Shown here piece by piece: positions 9,639 to 19,386 of a stretch of DNA of 64,000 nt. The notes below the pieces were generated by a model that was not told the DNA's origin, searched no databases, and saw only the letters and a program-made list of their open reading frames with translations. Numbering within the stretch: the stretch's first letter is position 1; every line of letters begins with the position of its first letter. Source of the stretch: Aliikangiella coralliicola (lineage in GTDB: Bacteria; Pseudomonadota; Gammaproteobacteria; Enterobacterales; Kangiellaceae); assembly GCF_007004725.1 (NCBI RefSeq), contig NZ_ML660165.1, positions 1-64,000 on the forward strand, given 5' to 3'. The position numbers and the translations under genes were made by a program.

Positions 9639-9821
9639 CTAACTAATCTCCATGTAAATTTCTACCATCGTTATAATCAGTTTAAAGAAGAAATCTCTTC
9701 AATTGGCAATTCTTTTAGAAACTCCGCTTTTACGACTCAGCCTTGTTGTTTACAATCAGGTTGCTTTTATTGAATGCAAGATTGACGTCTGACCAAGGTT
9801 TTTATTTCGCATTGATATCTG

Positions 9822-12377
9822 TTATTTTTCAAGGCGCTTTTTTGTATAACGAGTTGCCTGTGCAGTCAAAGGATCATCCGGCCACGGATGCTTTGGATAA
9901 CGCCCTTTCATTTCCTTTTTAACATCCTCATAACTAGTTGCCCAAAAACTCGCCAGGTCTTCGGTAATTTGTAAAGGTCGCCTGGCCGGTGACAACAAAT
10001 GAACTCTTACCGAGAGTCGCCCCTCAGCCAACTTAGGCGTTTCTTTTTCTCCAAACATTTCCTGCAGTTTAACAGCGAGAATAGGCTTATCACTACTGGC
10101 ATAATCTATTTTGACTTTAGAACCACTCGCCACTTTAATCGATAATGGCATTAGCTTATCCAGCTTTTGCTGCGTGTTCCAATCGAGCATACTTTTTAAC
10201 GCCTGCGACAAAGTACTCTCAGTTATGTCAGATAATTTATACATTCCGGTTAAATAAGGAGCCAGCCACTGCGTTACCGTATCAGTCAACGATTGATGAC
10301 TCACATCTGGAAAATCATTTTGATACTCTGCTAATTGGCGCAATTTAATCAACCTTTCTTGCCACTGTAACAACTCTGGAGTCCAGGGCAAATTTTCGAT
10401 CCCTTGTTTGAGAACGCCTTGCAACAAACCTGCGGTGATTAATTCAGGCTCGAGGTTACTCAATTTTTTCGAATCTAATATTATTTCGTCCAACCGCGTA
10501 TTCAGTTGCGCCTTTACCGATAAACTCTTGTCGTCCCATTTCACATCGCGTGTTTGAGTGATTCTATCGGGAAAAAAGTTTTCAATGTCACTTCGAGTAA
10601 TCGCTGCGGCCTGAAAAATTTTTGTCGCTCGCCCCTGGCCACCTAACTTAACGACAACCAAATACTCATCGACCATTAAAAAGTCATCAGGCACTTGTGC
10701 ACCACTACCGTTCGCGAGTAAATATCCTTGCCCTCTTTTTTGTGCGATACGATCAGGAAACACCATCGCTAACAACACAGGCAATAAATGCGTGATTTCT
10801 TTTGGTTCTCTCTGGACACTACCCGATTTTTTTTCGATTTTATCGAGCTTGCGGGCGAGCACTTTTGACTGGCTCAAGATAAGTTTTTTAGTTCTCGATT
10901 TAAAGTTCGGCTCAAACAAAATATTCAATCGGTGAGAAAAGTCAGGGTTGTTATACTGGCCATTATGCTGACCTTGTAGAAGATCTTTTTCCTCTAACAT
11001 TGCAGCGATCAGACATCCTAACTTGCCGGCTTTTAGCTCAATCGATTTAATCAACATGTGGCCAATTCTAGGGTGTACGCCTAATGATAAAATGGCATTA
11101 CCATGACGAATCACTTTTCCCTGTTCATTCAGTGCGCCGACTTTTTTTAACAAATCCTGTGCCTGATTGAATGCACCGGTATTTGGTTGATCTAATAAAC
11201 TAAGTTGCTCTGGGCTTGCAACACCCCATTTCGCCAACTCTAATGCAAATTGAGCGAGATCGGTTCGTAGTATTTCCGCGCTGGTCTCTTTTCTTAAGGT
11301 GTCAGACTCAGCCCAAAGTCGAATACAACTTCCAGGTCCAAGTCTGCCTGCCCGACCGGTCCTTTGAGTTGCAGACGCTTGAGAAATATTTCGCGTACGC
11401 AACCGATTAAAACCTACATTCGGGTCGAACTCACTCTGGCGCATTAGTCCGCTGTCGATAACACAATCTACGCCTTGTATGGTTACGCTCGTTTCAGCGA
11501 TGTTAGTCGAAAGAATTATTTTGCGCACTCCAACCTCTGGCAACAATGCTTTTCGCTGTTCTGAAAATGGCAGGTCACCATAAAGCTCCACAACAACCAA
11601 TTCGCTATCATCACTAAAAGACTCTTGAATAATGCGATTAGCTTTTTTAATTTCACCGATCCCCGGCAAAAAAACTAAAATATCGTTATCGCTGGTTTCT
11701 AAAGCGCGATTAACTGCATTAGTGAAAATATTCGACCAATCCTGATGCTGTTTTGGAGCAACGTATTCGATACTGACGGGATAATTTCTACCTTCACATT
11801 TTAACAATGGCGCATTTTGCAATAACTGGGCGATGGACTCAGCATCTAAAGTTGCAGACATCACCAACAACTGTAAATCATCCCTCAGCGTTTGCTGCAC
11901 TTCAATTGAGAACGCCAGCGCAATATCAGCGTCTAGACTCCTTTCATGAAATTCATCAAAGATTATTAATCCCGTCTCTGCCAATTCAGGATCTGACTGC
12001 AGCATTCTCGTTAATATACCTTCGGTAATAACTTCGATACGCGTGTGCTTTGATATTTTTGACTCGTTGCGGATCCGATAACCAACAGTATGACCAACTT
12101 TTTCGCCGAGAATATCAGCCATTCTCTCAGCAGCATTGCGCGCAGCCAATCGGCGTGGCTCGAGAATTAAGATTTTTTGATTTTTGGGGATATGGTTTAA
12201 TAATGCCAGTGGTACAACGGTAGTCTTGCCTGCACCGGGCTCTGCTTGTAAAACCAGGTTAGCATGAGATAAAAAGTTTTTACTGATCCCGTCGAGATGT
12301 TCGACTATCGGTAGATCGAGGTTTACCAGCTTATTTTGAAGAAATTCGACCGTTGGCACAGATTGGATTTTAAGCAA
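9822..12377 (-). CDS. hrpB: ATP-dependent helicase HrpB
   Basis: This is a DEAH/RHA-type helicase of the HrpB family. Walker A is AEPGAGKTT (about residues 47-55), the DExH box is DEFHERSLD, and the motif III region is VMSATLD. Further motifs are LSTNIAETSVTI and QRTGRAGRLGPG. The HrpB-specific C-terminal region ends with SPARRPLQIT, then FW and RYPKHPWPDDP, a family signature. The length of 851 is slightly above the usual 810-830. HrpB's role is poorly defined; related proteins remodel RNA. The TTG at 12377 lies in the T-tract of a terminator and has no ribosome site, so a start further in (for example GTG at 12359) is more likely. Confidence 0.95.
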   Translation of the reverse strand: MLKIQSVPTVEFLQNKLVNLDLPIVEHLDGISKNFLSHANLVLQAEPGAGKTTVVPLALLNHIPKNQKILILEPRRLAARNAAERMADILGEKVGHTVGYRIRNESKISKHTRIEVITEGILTRMLQSDPELAETGLIIFDEFHERSLDADIALAFSIEVQQTLRDDLQLLVMSATLDAESIAQLLQNAPLLKCEGRNYPVSIEYVAPKQHQDWSNIFTNAVNRALETSDNDILVFLPGIGEIKKANRIIQESFSDDSELVVVELYGDLPFSEQRKALLPEVGVRKIILSTNIAETSVTIQGVDCVIDSGLMRQSEFDPNVGFNRLRTRNISQASATQRTGRAGRLGPGSCIRLWAESDTLRKETSAEILRTDLAQFALELAKWGVASPEQLSLLDQPNTGAFNQAQDLLKKVGALNEQGKVIRHGNAILSLGVHPRIGHMLIKSIELKAGKLGCLIAAMLEEKDLLQGQHNGQYNNPDFSHRLNILFEPNFKSRTKKLILSQSKVLARKLDKIEKKSGSVQREPKEITHLLPVLLAMVFPDRIAQKRGQGYLLANGSGAQVPDDFLMVDEYLVVVKLGGQGRATKIFQAAAITRSDIENFFPDRITQTRDVKWDDKSLSVKAQLNTRLDEIILDSKKLSNLEPELITAGLLQGVLKQGIENLPWTPELLQWQERLIKLRQLAEYQNDFPDVSHQSLTDTVTQWLAPYLTGMYKLSDITESTLSQALKSMLDWNTQQKLDKLMPLSIKVASGSKVKIDYASSDKPILAVKLQEMFGEKETPKLAEGRLSVRVHLLSPARRPLQITEDLASFWATSYEDVKKEMKGRYPKHPWPDDPLTAQATRYTKKRLEK

Positions 12378-12378
12378 A

Positions 12379-12406
12379 TAAAAAGTGATGCCATTGTAGC
12401 ATCACT
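12379..12406 (-). terminator. Intrinsic terminator after the exonuclease-like membrane gene
   Basis: In the minus direction an 8-bp perfect stem, AGTGATGC/GCATCACT, with a 7-base loop (12384-12406) is followed by TTTTTATTT. It ends the upstream transcription unit and means hrpB probably has its own promoter. Confidence 0.8.
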
Positions 12407-12456
12407 TATCAATAACCATGAAATACTCTGGCGCAGCCAAAGGCAACAGGCAAAAG

Positions 12457-13563
12457 TTATTGCAAAAATGAGTATCCGAAGATTCCAATTGCGGCAACGC
12501 TTGCTGCAACCCCGATGCCCCAACCCAGATATTGAGTAAAACGATTTCTGTGCAGCTGCTTACGTTTTTTCAGAAGGCTCGGCGTCCATTCAAAGGGCTT
12601 CATTGCCTGCATGTTATATAAACGCTCAAGATAAACCTGGGAAGAACAAGGTTCATTCATCGCTAAGATTTGTGATATCGCTGTCGCCCGTTCTAAACAA
12701 GAGCGCGGCGTTTTTTCTCCGAGGGCGACAGCCAACTGGGTCAGGCTTTTAGTATCAAACCCTAGTGCGCCCCAAGGGATATCTTTTTGGCTGGAATACC
12801 AATCCTGCTCGACCACCTCGGGAATTAAGGTGGCAATTAGTTTTCTCTCTACTTCCGCGTCATTATGGCTAACGACCATATCTGCCTGTTGAAACATCGT
12901 GCGTATTTTAGCGGTATCAAATGGCTGGCTTGCATGCTCATCACCTTGCCCGTTTAATTCACCTAAATTAAACTGACGAGCAGTTTTCACCGGAACAATG
13001 ATTTTAGTCTTGCGAGTAGCGACAAAGGTCTCAACAGTTTTCATTGGTTTGTCAGCTGCCGCGGAATATTCGAAAAGAACTAGTGCTAATTGAATGACTT
13101 CATCAGTATCACTTCGTCCGGTATAAGCAGCACATACAGATAAAACTTTTAGACTCTGTTCTTTAAATGGCTTTTTGTCGAGATTAACTCTTGGCGCAAC
13201 CTTGTTGACCGAGCTCAATGAGATCTTGTCCTGATCGTGGTACATTGGAACTAATTCGAGTTTGGCTAGGCTTGAAGGTTTTTCTTGAGCAATATCGCTT
13301 AGACGGCTGACCCGGTCAATTCGATCATAAATTTCCACCAGATCATCATTAGCAGCGTAATCCAGCCGAGCAAATCGCTTCAGGATGGCAGCTTCGTTTT
13401 CAAAGTCTTTGTGAAAATGATAGAGATCAGCCAGTTGCATATAGTGCTTTGAGTGAATTTTTTCGGCACTTTCCGAATCGTTTTGCCTGGCTTTTTCTTC
13501 GATAGCATCAATAATCGAAAGAATTTTCTTTTCGATCTTTAACGTGAGTTGTGGGGCGTTCAT
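12457..13563 (-). CDS. Degenerate DnaQ-like exonuclease domain protein with C-terminal membrane anchor
   Basis: I do not recognise a named family. Residues 1-90 are charged and helical. The middle resembles a DEDDh 3'-5' exonuclease: a segment like the Exo I neighbourhood (SDTDEVIQLALVLFEY), one like Exo II (QQADMVVSHNDAEVERKLI), then DIPWGALGFDTKSLTQLA and RATAISQIL. The acidic DxE pair and the terminal HxxxxD are not evident, so nuclease activity is doubtful. The last 25 residues (GWGIGVAASVAAIGIFGYSF) form one membrane helix, so this is a tail-anchored protein facing the cytoplasm. A TTG at 13569 is also in frame, but ATG at 13563 is preferred. A CRP-type palindrome lies upstream and a terminator follows. 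Confidence 0.75.
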   Translation of the reverse strand: MNAPQLTLKIEKKILSIIDAIEEKARQNDSESAEKIHSKHYMQLADLYHFHKDFENEAAILKRFARLDYAANDDLVEIYDRIDRVSRLSDIAQEKPSSLAKLELVPMYHDQDKISLSSVNKVAPRVNLDKKPFKEQSLKVLSVCAAYTGRSDTDEVIQLALVLFEYSAAADKPMKTVETFVATRKTKIIVPVKTARQFNLGELNGQGDEHASQPFDTAKIRTMFQQADMVVSHNDAEVERKLIATLIPEVVEQDWYSSQKDIPWGALGFDTKSLTQLAVALGEKTPRSCLERATAISQILAMNEPCSSQVYLERLYNMQAMKPFEWTPSLLKKRKQLHRNRFTQYLGWGIGVAASVAAIGIFGYSFLQ

Positions 13564-13698
13564 TTTCAACTGCTCTCGACTTCCTAACTAACCTTCCACA
13601 GCATATATGAGTTTCTGCTGTTTCTATTGCTTCTTTTTAACACTACCAACTTGCCGACTTACTAAATCAGGAAGCTGATTTTGACCAATTCAAACGCG

Positions 13699-13704
13699 TG
13701 TCAA
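13699..13704 (-). promoter_or_regulatory. Possible -35 hexamer for the exonuclease-like gene
   Basis: TTGACA reads on the minus strand here, about 38 bases downstream of the centre of the CRP-type palindrome. That is roughly the class I activator distance. No good -10 follows at 16-18 bases, so this is a weak call. Confidence 0.25.
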
Positions 13705-13730
13705 AAATTCCAGGCCGAGATATTACTACA

Positions 13731-13748
13731 TTGTGACCTCAGTCACAA
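13731..13748. promoter_or_regulatory. Perfect CRP-type palindrome
   Basis: TTGTGACCTCAGTCACAA matches the CRP consensus TGTGA-N6-TCACA in all ten key positions. It lies between aguB and the exonuclease-like gene, about 170 bases upstream of the latter, and is the only such site noticed in the window. The rest of 13564-13837 is non-coding. Confidence 0.6.
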
Positions 13749-13837
13749 AATAATGTTTATTTATTAACCAATTGATTTTATCTAATTGACCAGGCGCTAG
13801 CTACTTAGCCAGCTTCTGGTCTTAATATTTGCTGGTT

Positions 13838-14695
13838 TTAATGCCTGCTGATCCGACCATACAGTTCTGGCCGGCGGTCCCGAAACAATCCCCAGGCAAT
13901 TCTCTTCTTGGCAAGCTCATCCAGGTCAAACTGCTGGCAAATCACACCTGCCGATTCCGTATCCATCTCTTGTACTTTCGTACCAAATTGATCGGTGATA
14001 AATGAGCTACCATAGAAGTCGATTTCGCAACTGTCCCCTACTTCCTTACCAATTCGGTTGGCAGCAATAACGGGGATCATATTCGCGGCGCTATGTCCTT
14101 GCATGACAGTTTGCCAATGCGAGCGGGAGTCCCAATTTGGATCGTGAGGTTCGCTTCCAATCGCGGTTGGATAAAATATCACTTCTGCGCCTTTTAAGGC
14201 CAGCACGCGAGAAACCTCTGGATACCATTGATCCCAACAAATAGCTGCACCAAATAGGCCAAGCTTCGTTTCCCAAACTTTAAAGCCCGAATCGCCCGGC
14301 GTAAAATAAAATTTTTCGTGATAACCACAACCTTCGGGAATATGTGACTTACGATAGTTGTCCATCACTCGGCCGTCACTATCAATCATTGCAAGCGAAT
14401 TGAAAAAAGTATTGCCTGATTTTTCAAAATAACTGATAGGGAGTACCACTCCAATGCGCTTGGCTAACACAGAAAAGTGCTGCAAAACTTTCGACGACTC
14501 ATACTTATCAGCCCAACTGAAATACTTTGCGTCTTGATCTTTACACCAATAAAAGCCAGCAAATAACTCTTGCAGCAAGATCGCATTTGCTCCCTGCTCC
14601 GCGGCCTGCTTGACCATAGTTTCAGCATTGGCAATGTTTTCGTCAAAATCAGCTGTTGCTTGAAATTGAGTTGCGGCGAAAGTAACTTGTCTCAT
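13838..14695 (-). CDS. aguB: N-carbamoylputrescine amidase
   Basis: This nitrilase-superfamily amidase hydrolyses N-carbamoylputrescine to putrescine, CO2 and ammonia. The catalytic triad is visible: Glu in LLQELFAGFYW, Lys in YRKSHIPEG, and Cys in AAICWDQWYPE. The AguB-type features YWCKDQD and EGCGYHEKFYF, and the end WGLFRDRRPELYG, are present. At 285 residues the length is typical. It is the last gene of the polyamine cluster and follows aguA by 102 bases, so the pathway order (agmatine deiminase, then amidase) is kept. No export signal is present, so it is cytoplasmic. Confidence 0.96.
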   Translation of the reverse strand: MRQVTFAATQFQATADFDENIANAETMVKQAAEQGANAILLQELFAGFYWCKDQDAKYFSWADKYESSKVLQHFSVLAKRIGVVLPISYFEKSGNTFFNSLAMIDSDGRVMDNYRKSHIPEGCGYHEKFYFTPGDSGFKVWETKLGLFGAAICWDQWYPEVSRVLALKGAEVIFYPTAIGSEPHDPNWDSRSHWQTVMQGHSAANMIPVIAANRIGKEVGDSCEIDFYGSSFITDQFGTKVQEMDTESAGVICQQFDLDELAKKRIAWGLFRDRRPELYGRISRH

Positions 14696-14797
14696 AGTCT
14701 ATTCTCTAAAATTGAAACATGTGTAAAAACTTCTAAATACTAATCAGGTTCTTCGATTTAACACTATAAAAATTGATTCATTTCAGCGAATTTTCAA

Positions 14798-15793
14798 CTA
14801 CGTTGATAACATCTTTGGCTGTTGCATGGTAATACAGTGAATACCGCCGCCACCAACCAATATCTCATTCGCATCAATCGCATAAACTTTTCGATCGTTA
14901 AATATTTCTGCGATGGTTTTCAATGCTTCTTCATCTTGTGCGCATCCAAATTTTGGAAGCACCACCAGATCATTGGCAATATAAAAATTGATATAACTTA
15001 AAGGCACTCTTACGCCATTTTGATATCGAGCAGATGGCTCCATAATTTCTATTGTCTGGAGTTTTTCCTGCTGAAGAACGCATTTATTCTGCTGATAAAT
15101 TGCATAATTTTCGCTAGCACTGTCGCTGTATTGTGTCAGTATAGTATCCTCACTAACGAAACAGGCAATATTATCAACATGCCCATCAGTATCAACGTCA
15201 CCATTTAGCCCTTTTTCTAACCAGATAATTCGATTGACACCGAGTTCAGACTTTAGTTTTTCTTCTATTTCAAATTGCCGCATTTGTGAATTACGATTTG
15301 AATTTAACAAGCATTCTTTCGTGGTCAGCAATAATCCCTGGCCATTACCATGAATTGATCCGCCTTCCAATATCAGGTCAATTTCACAAATGTGACTAGC
15401 GGCATTCTTTGCCATGACTTGAGCTATTTTTTGATCACTATTGCAGGGCGAAAATTTATTTCCCCATGCGTTAAACTGAAAATCAAGTGCAACGGCTTGC
15501 TTGTTATTTTCAACCCAAATAGGCGCTGTATCCCGAGCCCAGCTATCATCCAGTTCTGCTTCAATTAACTCGACAGCACTACTTAATTTTTTTGTTGCAT
15601 AAGCCAGGTGTTCCCTTCGCACCAGCATTTTAACTGGCTCAAATTCGCTGATTAGATTAGCGACTTCTGCAAACGCTAATTGCGCTTTTTCTAAACCGTG
15701 ACGCCAGATTTCATTGCGGCAAGGGAAAATCATCCAGGTTGCCTGATGTAATTCCCATTCAGCGGGCCAGCGGAGTGAGTTAAGCTCAGACAT
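14798..15793 (-). CDS. aguA: Agmatine deiminase
   Basis: This guanidino-group-modifying enzyme converts agmatine to N-carbamoylputrescine and ammonia. Family hallmarks are the N-terminal RWPAEWELHQATWMIFP, the DDSWARDTAPIW motif, and AFNAWG-like FQFNAWGNKF. EGGSIHGNGQG, DTDGHVDNIACF and the C-terminal GGGGIHCITMQQP follow, the last carrying the catalytic cysteine. At 331 residues it is slightly shorter than many family members (340-370) but has both ends. It sits between speA (88 bases upstream) and aguB (102 bases downstream), consistent with one operon converting arginine to putrescine. Confidence 0.96.
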   Translation of the reverse strand: MSELNSLRWPAEWELHQATWMIFPCRNEIWRHGLEKAQLAFAEVANLISEFEPVKMLVRREHLAYATKKLSSAVELIEAELDDSWARDTAPIWVENNKQAVALDFQFNAWGNKFSPCNSDQKIAQVMAKNAASHICEIDLILEGGSIHGNGQGLLLTTKECLLNSNRNSQMRQFEIEEKLKSELGVNRIIWLEKGLNGDVDTDGHVDNIACFVSEDTILTQYSDSASENYAIYQQNKCVLQQEKLQTIEIMEPSARYQNGVRVPLSYINFYIANDLVVLPKFGCAQDEEALKTIAEIFNDRKVYAIDANEILVGGGGIHCITMQQPKMLST

Positions 15794-15881
15794 TGATATT
15801 TAGTCCTGTTCCACAAAAATGAAACCGAGCTTCCATAAAAATCGTGCCCATAAAAGTTGGAAATCGTTTAAAAAACATCAC

Positions 15882-17822
15882 CTACTCTTCCAAATAACAA
15901 TAGCCATAAATTCCCTGGCGAAGTTCTGCAAGATACTGTCTTTGAGTACTCTGTGGTAGTGCCGACTGTTTCAATTGACGACGGTAAGACTCCAGCAAAG
16001 ACTTGGCGTCAAAATCAACGTAATCAAGGAGTTCTTCGACACTCGAACCTGTTTCCGTGGCGACGACTTTTAACTCATTGTCGCCATTCAATTCTAAATC
16101 TACCGTGTGCGTATCGCCAAAAAGATTGTGCATGTCGCCAAGAATTTCCTGATAAGCACCAACCATAAACAGCCCGATTAAATATTCTTCGTCCGGGGTA
16201 TAGTGAGGCAGGTCGACGGTAGGCATAATGCTTTTTCCATTGACATAGTGCTTTAACACGCCATCGCTATCACAGGTGATATCTTGGAGAATAGCCGTTT
16301 CCTGTGGTTTTTCGTGTAATCCTTTTAACGGCATTATCGGAAATATCTGGTCAATAGCCCAAGCATCAGGCAATGACTGAAACACAGAAAAATTAACAAA
16401 AAACTTACTCGCCAGTTTTTGCTGTAAAATGGCTAAAGTTTCGTGGTGCGTTTTTATTTCAGGATCAATCCGCTGTTTTATCGTGAAGAGAATTCGCCGA
16501 TGAGTTCTTTCTGCCAGACCTCTTTCCACCAGATTAATAATGCCATGATTAAACATTTCCTGAGTTTGTTTTAACAAATATTCAGCATTATGGTAGCACT
16601 CAATCAGTTGATGGTTATTCTCTGAATCTTGAGCTTCAATAAAGATATCCCATAAATTATGGATAATCACATGACAATCATCAAACGGTTGCTCAACCTC
16701 AACTTCTCTCGGCTTTTCTGAGTCAATGACGTTAGTGATTAATACTGCATGATGTGCAGTTAACGCCCTACCTGACTCTGTAATAATTGAGGGGTGTGGC
16801 AGCGAAGATTTCTCGGCGGTTTCACGAAAAGCACCAACAACATTATTCGCATATTCGGAAAGTGAATAATTGACTGAACAGTGACTCTGGCTTTGTGTGC
16901 CTTCATAGTCGACACCTAATCCGCCCCCCACATCAACCGTCGTAATAGGCGCGCCTATTTTACAAAGTTCGGCGTAAAATCGCGCACATTCTTTAAGGGC
17001 GTTTTGAATGTCTCTAATTGAAGTGATTTGCGAGCCAAGATGAAAGTGTAGCAGTTGAAAAATATTCAGCTGGTTTTCTTTTTTAAGTTTATCGACCACA
17101 CGCAAAATCTGACTCGCTGATAAACCGAATTTTGAATGTTCGCCGCCAGACTCCTGCCATTTACTCTCCCCTTTCGAGGCGAGTCGAGCACGGATACCTA
17201 TTCGAGGTGTAACATCCATTATTTCAGCTTCTTGTAACAACAAGTCAAGTTCTGAAATTTTTTCAATCACAATATAAACTTGATGGCCGAGTTGTGTGGC
17301 GATTAAAGCTGTGCGCAGGTAATCTCGATCTTTATAGCCATTACAAACAATCACCGAGTTCGTTTTTTCTGAAAGTGCCAGCACCGCCATTAACTCAGAT
17401 TTACTTCCTGCTTCCAATCCCACTTGCGGCTGCGCAAGTTTTTGGTTGCTTTTAATTAATCCTTCGACAACCCGGCGTTGCTGATTCACTTTTATCGGAT
17501 AACAAACGGTGTAATTTCCTTGATAATTCTGCTCAGAAATTGCGTTGTTAAAAACATCACAAAGAGACTCAACCCGATGTCTTAAAATATCAATAAAGCG
17601 CAGAAGTACCGGCATTTGCATGCCTTTCTTTGCGAGTGACTGACAGATTTTAGTGAGCTCAAAGGTTGCTTCAGTTTGGTTGGGATCGGGTCGAACAAGC
17701 AGCTCACCGGCGTTATTCAGATCGAAGTAATTTTCACCCCAGTATTTAACATTATAATGTTGAATAGCTTGATCAACAGACCACTGCTGTTGATCAAGTT
17801 GATGGTTGAACACCGAATGCAT
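15882..17822 (-). CDS. speA: Biosynthetic arginine decarboxylase
   Basis: This PLP enzyme decarboxylates arginine to agmatine. The Schiff-base lysine is in YPIKVNQQ near residue 105. Glycine-rich PLP phosphate contacts are in VDVGGGLGVDYEG, and the catalytic Cys region near the end is ITCDSDG. The architecture is the long SpeA type (646 residues; E. coli has 658): an alanine-racemase-like barrel, an inserted helical domain and a C-terminal beta domain. It has no secretion signal. It lies between speE and aguA, and its product agmatine is the substrate of the next gene's enzyme. Confidence 0.97.
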   Translation of the reverse strand: MHSVFNHQLDQQQWSVDQAIQHYNVKYWGENYFDLNNAGELLVRPDPNQTEATFELTKICQSLAKKGMQMPVLLRFIDILRHRVESLCDVFNNAISEQNYQGNYTVCYPIKVNQQRRVVEGLIKSNQKLAQPQVGLEAGSKSELMAVLALSEKTNSVIVCNGYKDRDYLRTALIATQLGHQVYIVIEKISELDLLLQEAEIMDVTPRIGIRARLASKGESKWQESGGEHSKFGLSASQILRVVDKLKKENQLNIFQLLHFHLGSQITSIRDIQNALKECARFYAELCKIGAPITTVDVGGGLGVDYEGTQSQSHCSVNYSLSEYANNVVGAFRETAEKSSLPHPSIITESGRALTAHHAVLITNVIDSEKPREVEVEQPFDDCHVIIHNLWDIFIEAQDSENNHQLIECYHNAEYLLKQTQEMFNHGIINLVERGLAERTHRRILFTIKQRIDPEIKTHHETLAILQQKLASKFFVNFSVFQSLPDAWAIDQIFPIMPLKGLHEKPQETAILQDITCDSDGVLKHYVNGKSIMPTVDLPHYTPDEEYLIGLFMVGAYQEILGDMHNLFGDTHTVDLELNGDNELKVVATETGSSVEELLDYVDFDAKSLLESYRRQLKQSALPQSTQRQYLAELRQGIYGYCYLEE

Positions 17823-17908
17823 TCGCTACATACCTCGATCGGATCTATTTATTGACAGGCTCTCTTGGTCAAGAACAAATCTTCTCAAATGAAAGCGAGA
17901 CCAATCAA

Positions 17909-18760
17909 TTAGTCAGTTAGCGCATCCACAACATACTGGGGAAGCGCAAATGCGCCAACATGTAGCGCTGGATTATAGTATCGGGTTTTAAATCCGGCAG
18001 TTTCATATCGCTGCTGAATGACAGATTCAGGTATCTTTCTTAATTCTGGGTTATCTGTTCCCCAGGATAAAGTCATAATGCCGCCAACATAAGTTGGCAC
18101 TGGCGCAGCGTAAAACCAGCGATCTTTAAATAAACCATCAAAACGCTTGTAGGTTGTTTTCACCTCATCAAGCTGCATAAAACTGACGCCGTTTTGCGTG
18201 GCCAAAATCCCATTTTCATTCAGACTATTTTTACAGCCCTGATAAAAACGTGAAGTAAATAGAACTTCACCGGGGCCTTCAGGGTCGGTTGAATCCGAAA
18301 TGATGACGTCAAACTTTGCCTGGTTGTTAACCACAAAATCGACGCCGTCCGCAATGACCAGTTCAACGCGGGGGTCATCGAATGCGCCCGCAGAATGTTC
18401 AGGAAAATATTCTTTACACATCTCGACAACAGCGGCGTCGATTTCCACCATAGTAACGTGTTCAACCGTTTTATGGCGAAGCACTTCGCGTAAAATACCG
18501 CCGTCTCCACCACCAATGATTAGCACACGTTTCGCATGACCATGTGCAAACATCGGCACGTGGGTTAACATTTCATGATAAATAAACTCGTCTCGCTCGG
18601 TCGTCTGGACAATGCCATCGAGCGCCATAACATTACCGAATTCTTTATTTTTAAAAATAATCAGATGTTGATGTTCTGTTCTATTTTCAAATAAAACTTC
18701 TTCGATAATATAACTTTGTCCATAAGTACTATAGAGCGTTTCTGTAAATCGTTTGGCCAT
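17909..18760 (-). CDS. speE: Spermidine synthase (polyamine aminopropyltransferase)
   Basis: This enzyme transfers an aminopropyl group from decarboxylated S-adenosylmethionine to putrescine, giving spermidine. Motifs are [25 protein letters not shown] and [14 protein letters not shown] for nucleotide binding. [30 protein letters not shown] with the catalytic Asp, and [11 protein letters not shown] follow. The length of 283 is typical. It follows speD by 51 bases, giving the enzyme next to the source of its aminopropyl donor. Confidence 0.97.
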   Translation of the reverse strand: MAKRFTETLYSTYGQSYIIEEVLFENRTEHQHLIIFKNKEFGNVMALDGIVQTTERDEFIYHEMLTHVPMFAHGHAKRVLIIGGGDGGILREVLRHKTVEHVTMVEIDAAVVEMCKEYFPEHSAGAFDDPRVELVIADGVDFVVNNQAKFDVIISDSTDPEGPGEVLFTSRFYQGCKNSLNENGILATQNGVSFMQLDEVKTTYKRFDGLFKDRWFYAAPVPTYVGGIMTLSWGTDNPELRKIPESVIQQRYETAGFKTRYYNPALHVGAFALPQYVVDALTD

Positions 18761-18811
18761 TTTTATTTCTTACAACCTTTATTTCTCACCACCTTAACTA
18801 CAACTCTAAAA

Positions 18812-19339
18812 CTAGAGTTGCTCAATGTTTTCACCACGAAGAATTTCTCTAACATCAATTCTTGAAGGGGTGAAAGCTTTACGTAATATTTCAGTTGCTT
18901 TGTGGGGTTCGGCATCGCCACACATAAACACATCAAAAGCGGCGTAATCAGCTTCTGGCCAAGTATGGACACTAATGTGGGATTCTGCTAATACGGCAAC
19001 ACCTGAAATTCCGCCGTTTGGTGAGAAGTGGTGTAAATGAATGTGCAATAAGGTCGCATTACAAACGTCAACAGCTTCGCGGAAGGCTTTTTCCATGACT
19101 TGTAAGTCATCTAATTTAGAAGCTTCCCAGAGGTCAATAATAATGTGTGTTCCGGCAAAAGTTTTACCGTCACGTCTTACAAAATGATCTTTTCGCTCAT
19201 CGTTCTCATTGGCATCTTTAAATTCAGGCCACTGAGTTTCTGTTGCGACTGTAGGATCAATCTCAGAGTTATAGTCGAAGTTTTTTAGCACTTCAATATC
19301 TCCATAATCAAGATTAAACAATTTCCAGAGGACGAACAC
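18812..19339 (-). CDS. speD: S-adenosylmethionine decarboxylase proenzyme
   Basis: This pyruvoyl enzyme makes decarboxylated SAM, the aminopropyl donor for SpeE. The self-cleavage segment AESHISVHTWPE is present. Cleavage before the central Ser would generate the pyruvoyl group, and DVFMCGDAEP supplies the downstream catalytic Cys. This is the short prokaryotic class, although at 175 residues it has an N-terminal extension of about 50 residues. The start is uncertain: the GTG at 19339 has no clear ribosome site and a TTG about 18 bases in is possible. It is the first gene of the polyamine cluster, with a plausible promoter 48-75 bases upstream. Confidence 0.93.
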   Translation of the reverse strand: MFVLWKLFNLDYGDIEVLKNFDYNSEIDPTVATETQWPEFKDANENDERKDHFVRRDGKTFAGTHIIIDLWEASKLDDLQVMEKAFREAVDVCNATLLHIHLHHFSPNGGISGVAVLAESHISVHTWPEADYAAFDVFMCGDAEPHKATEILRKAFTPSRIDVREILRGENIEQL

Positions 19340-19386
19340 GTTCTAAACTCTGGATCTAGCAGCCAGACAGTCTTAAATTTGTTCAA

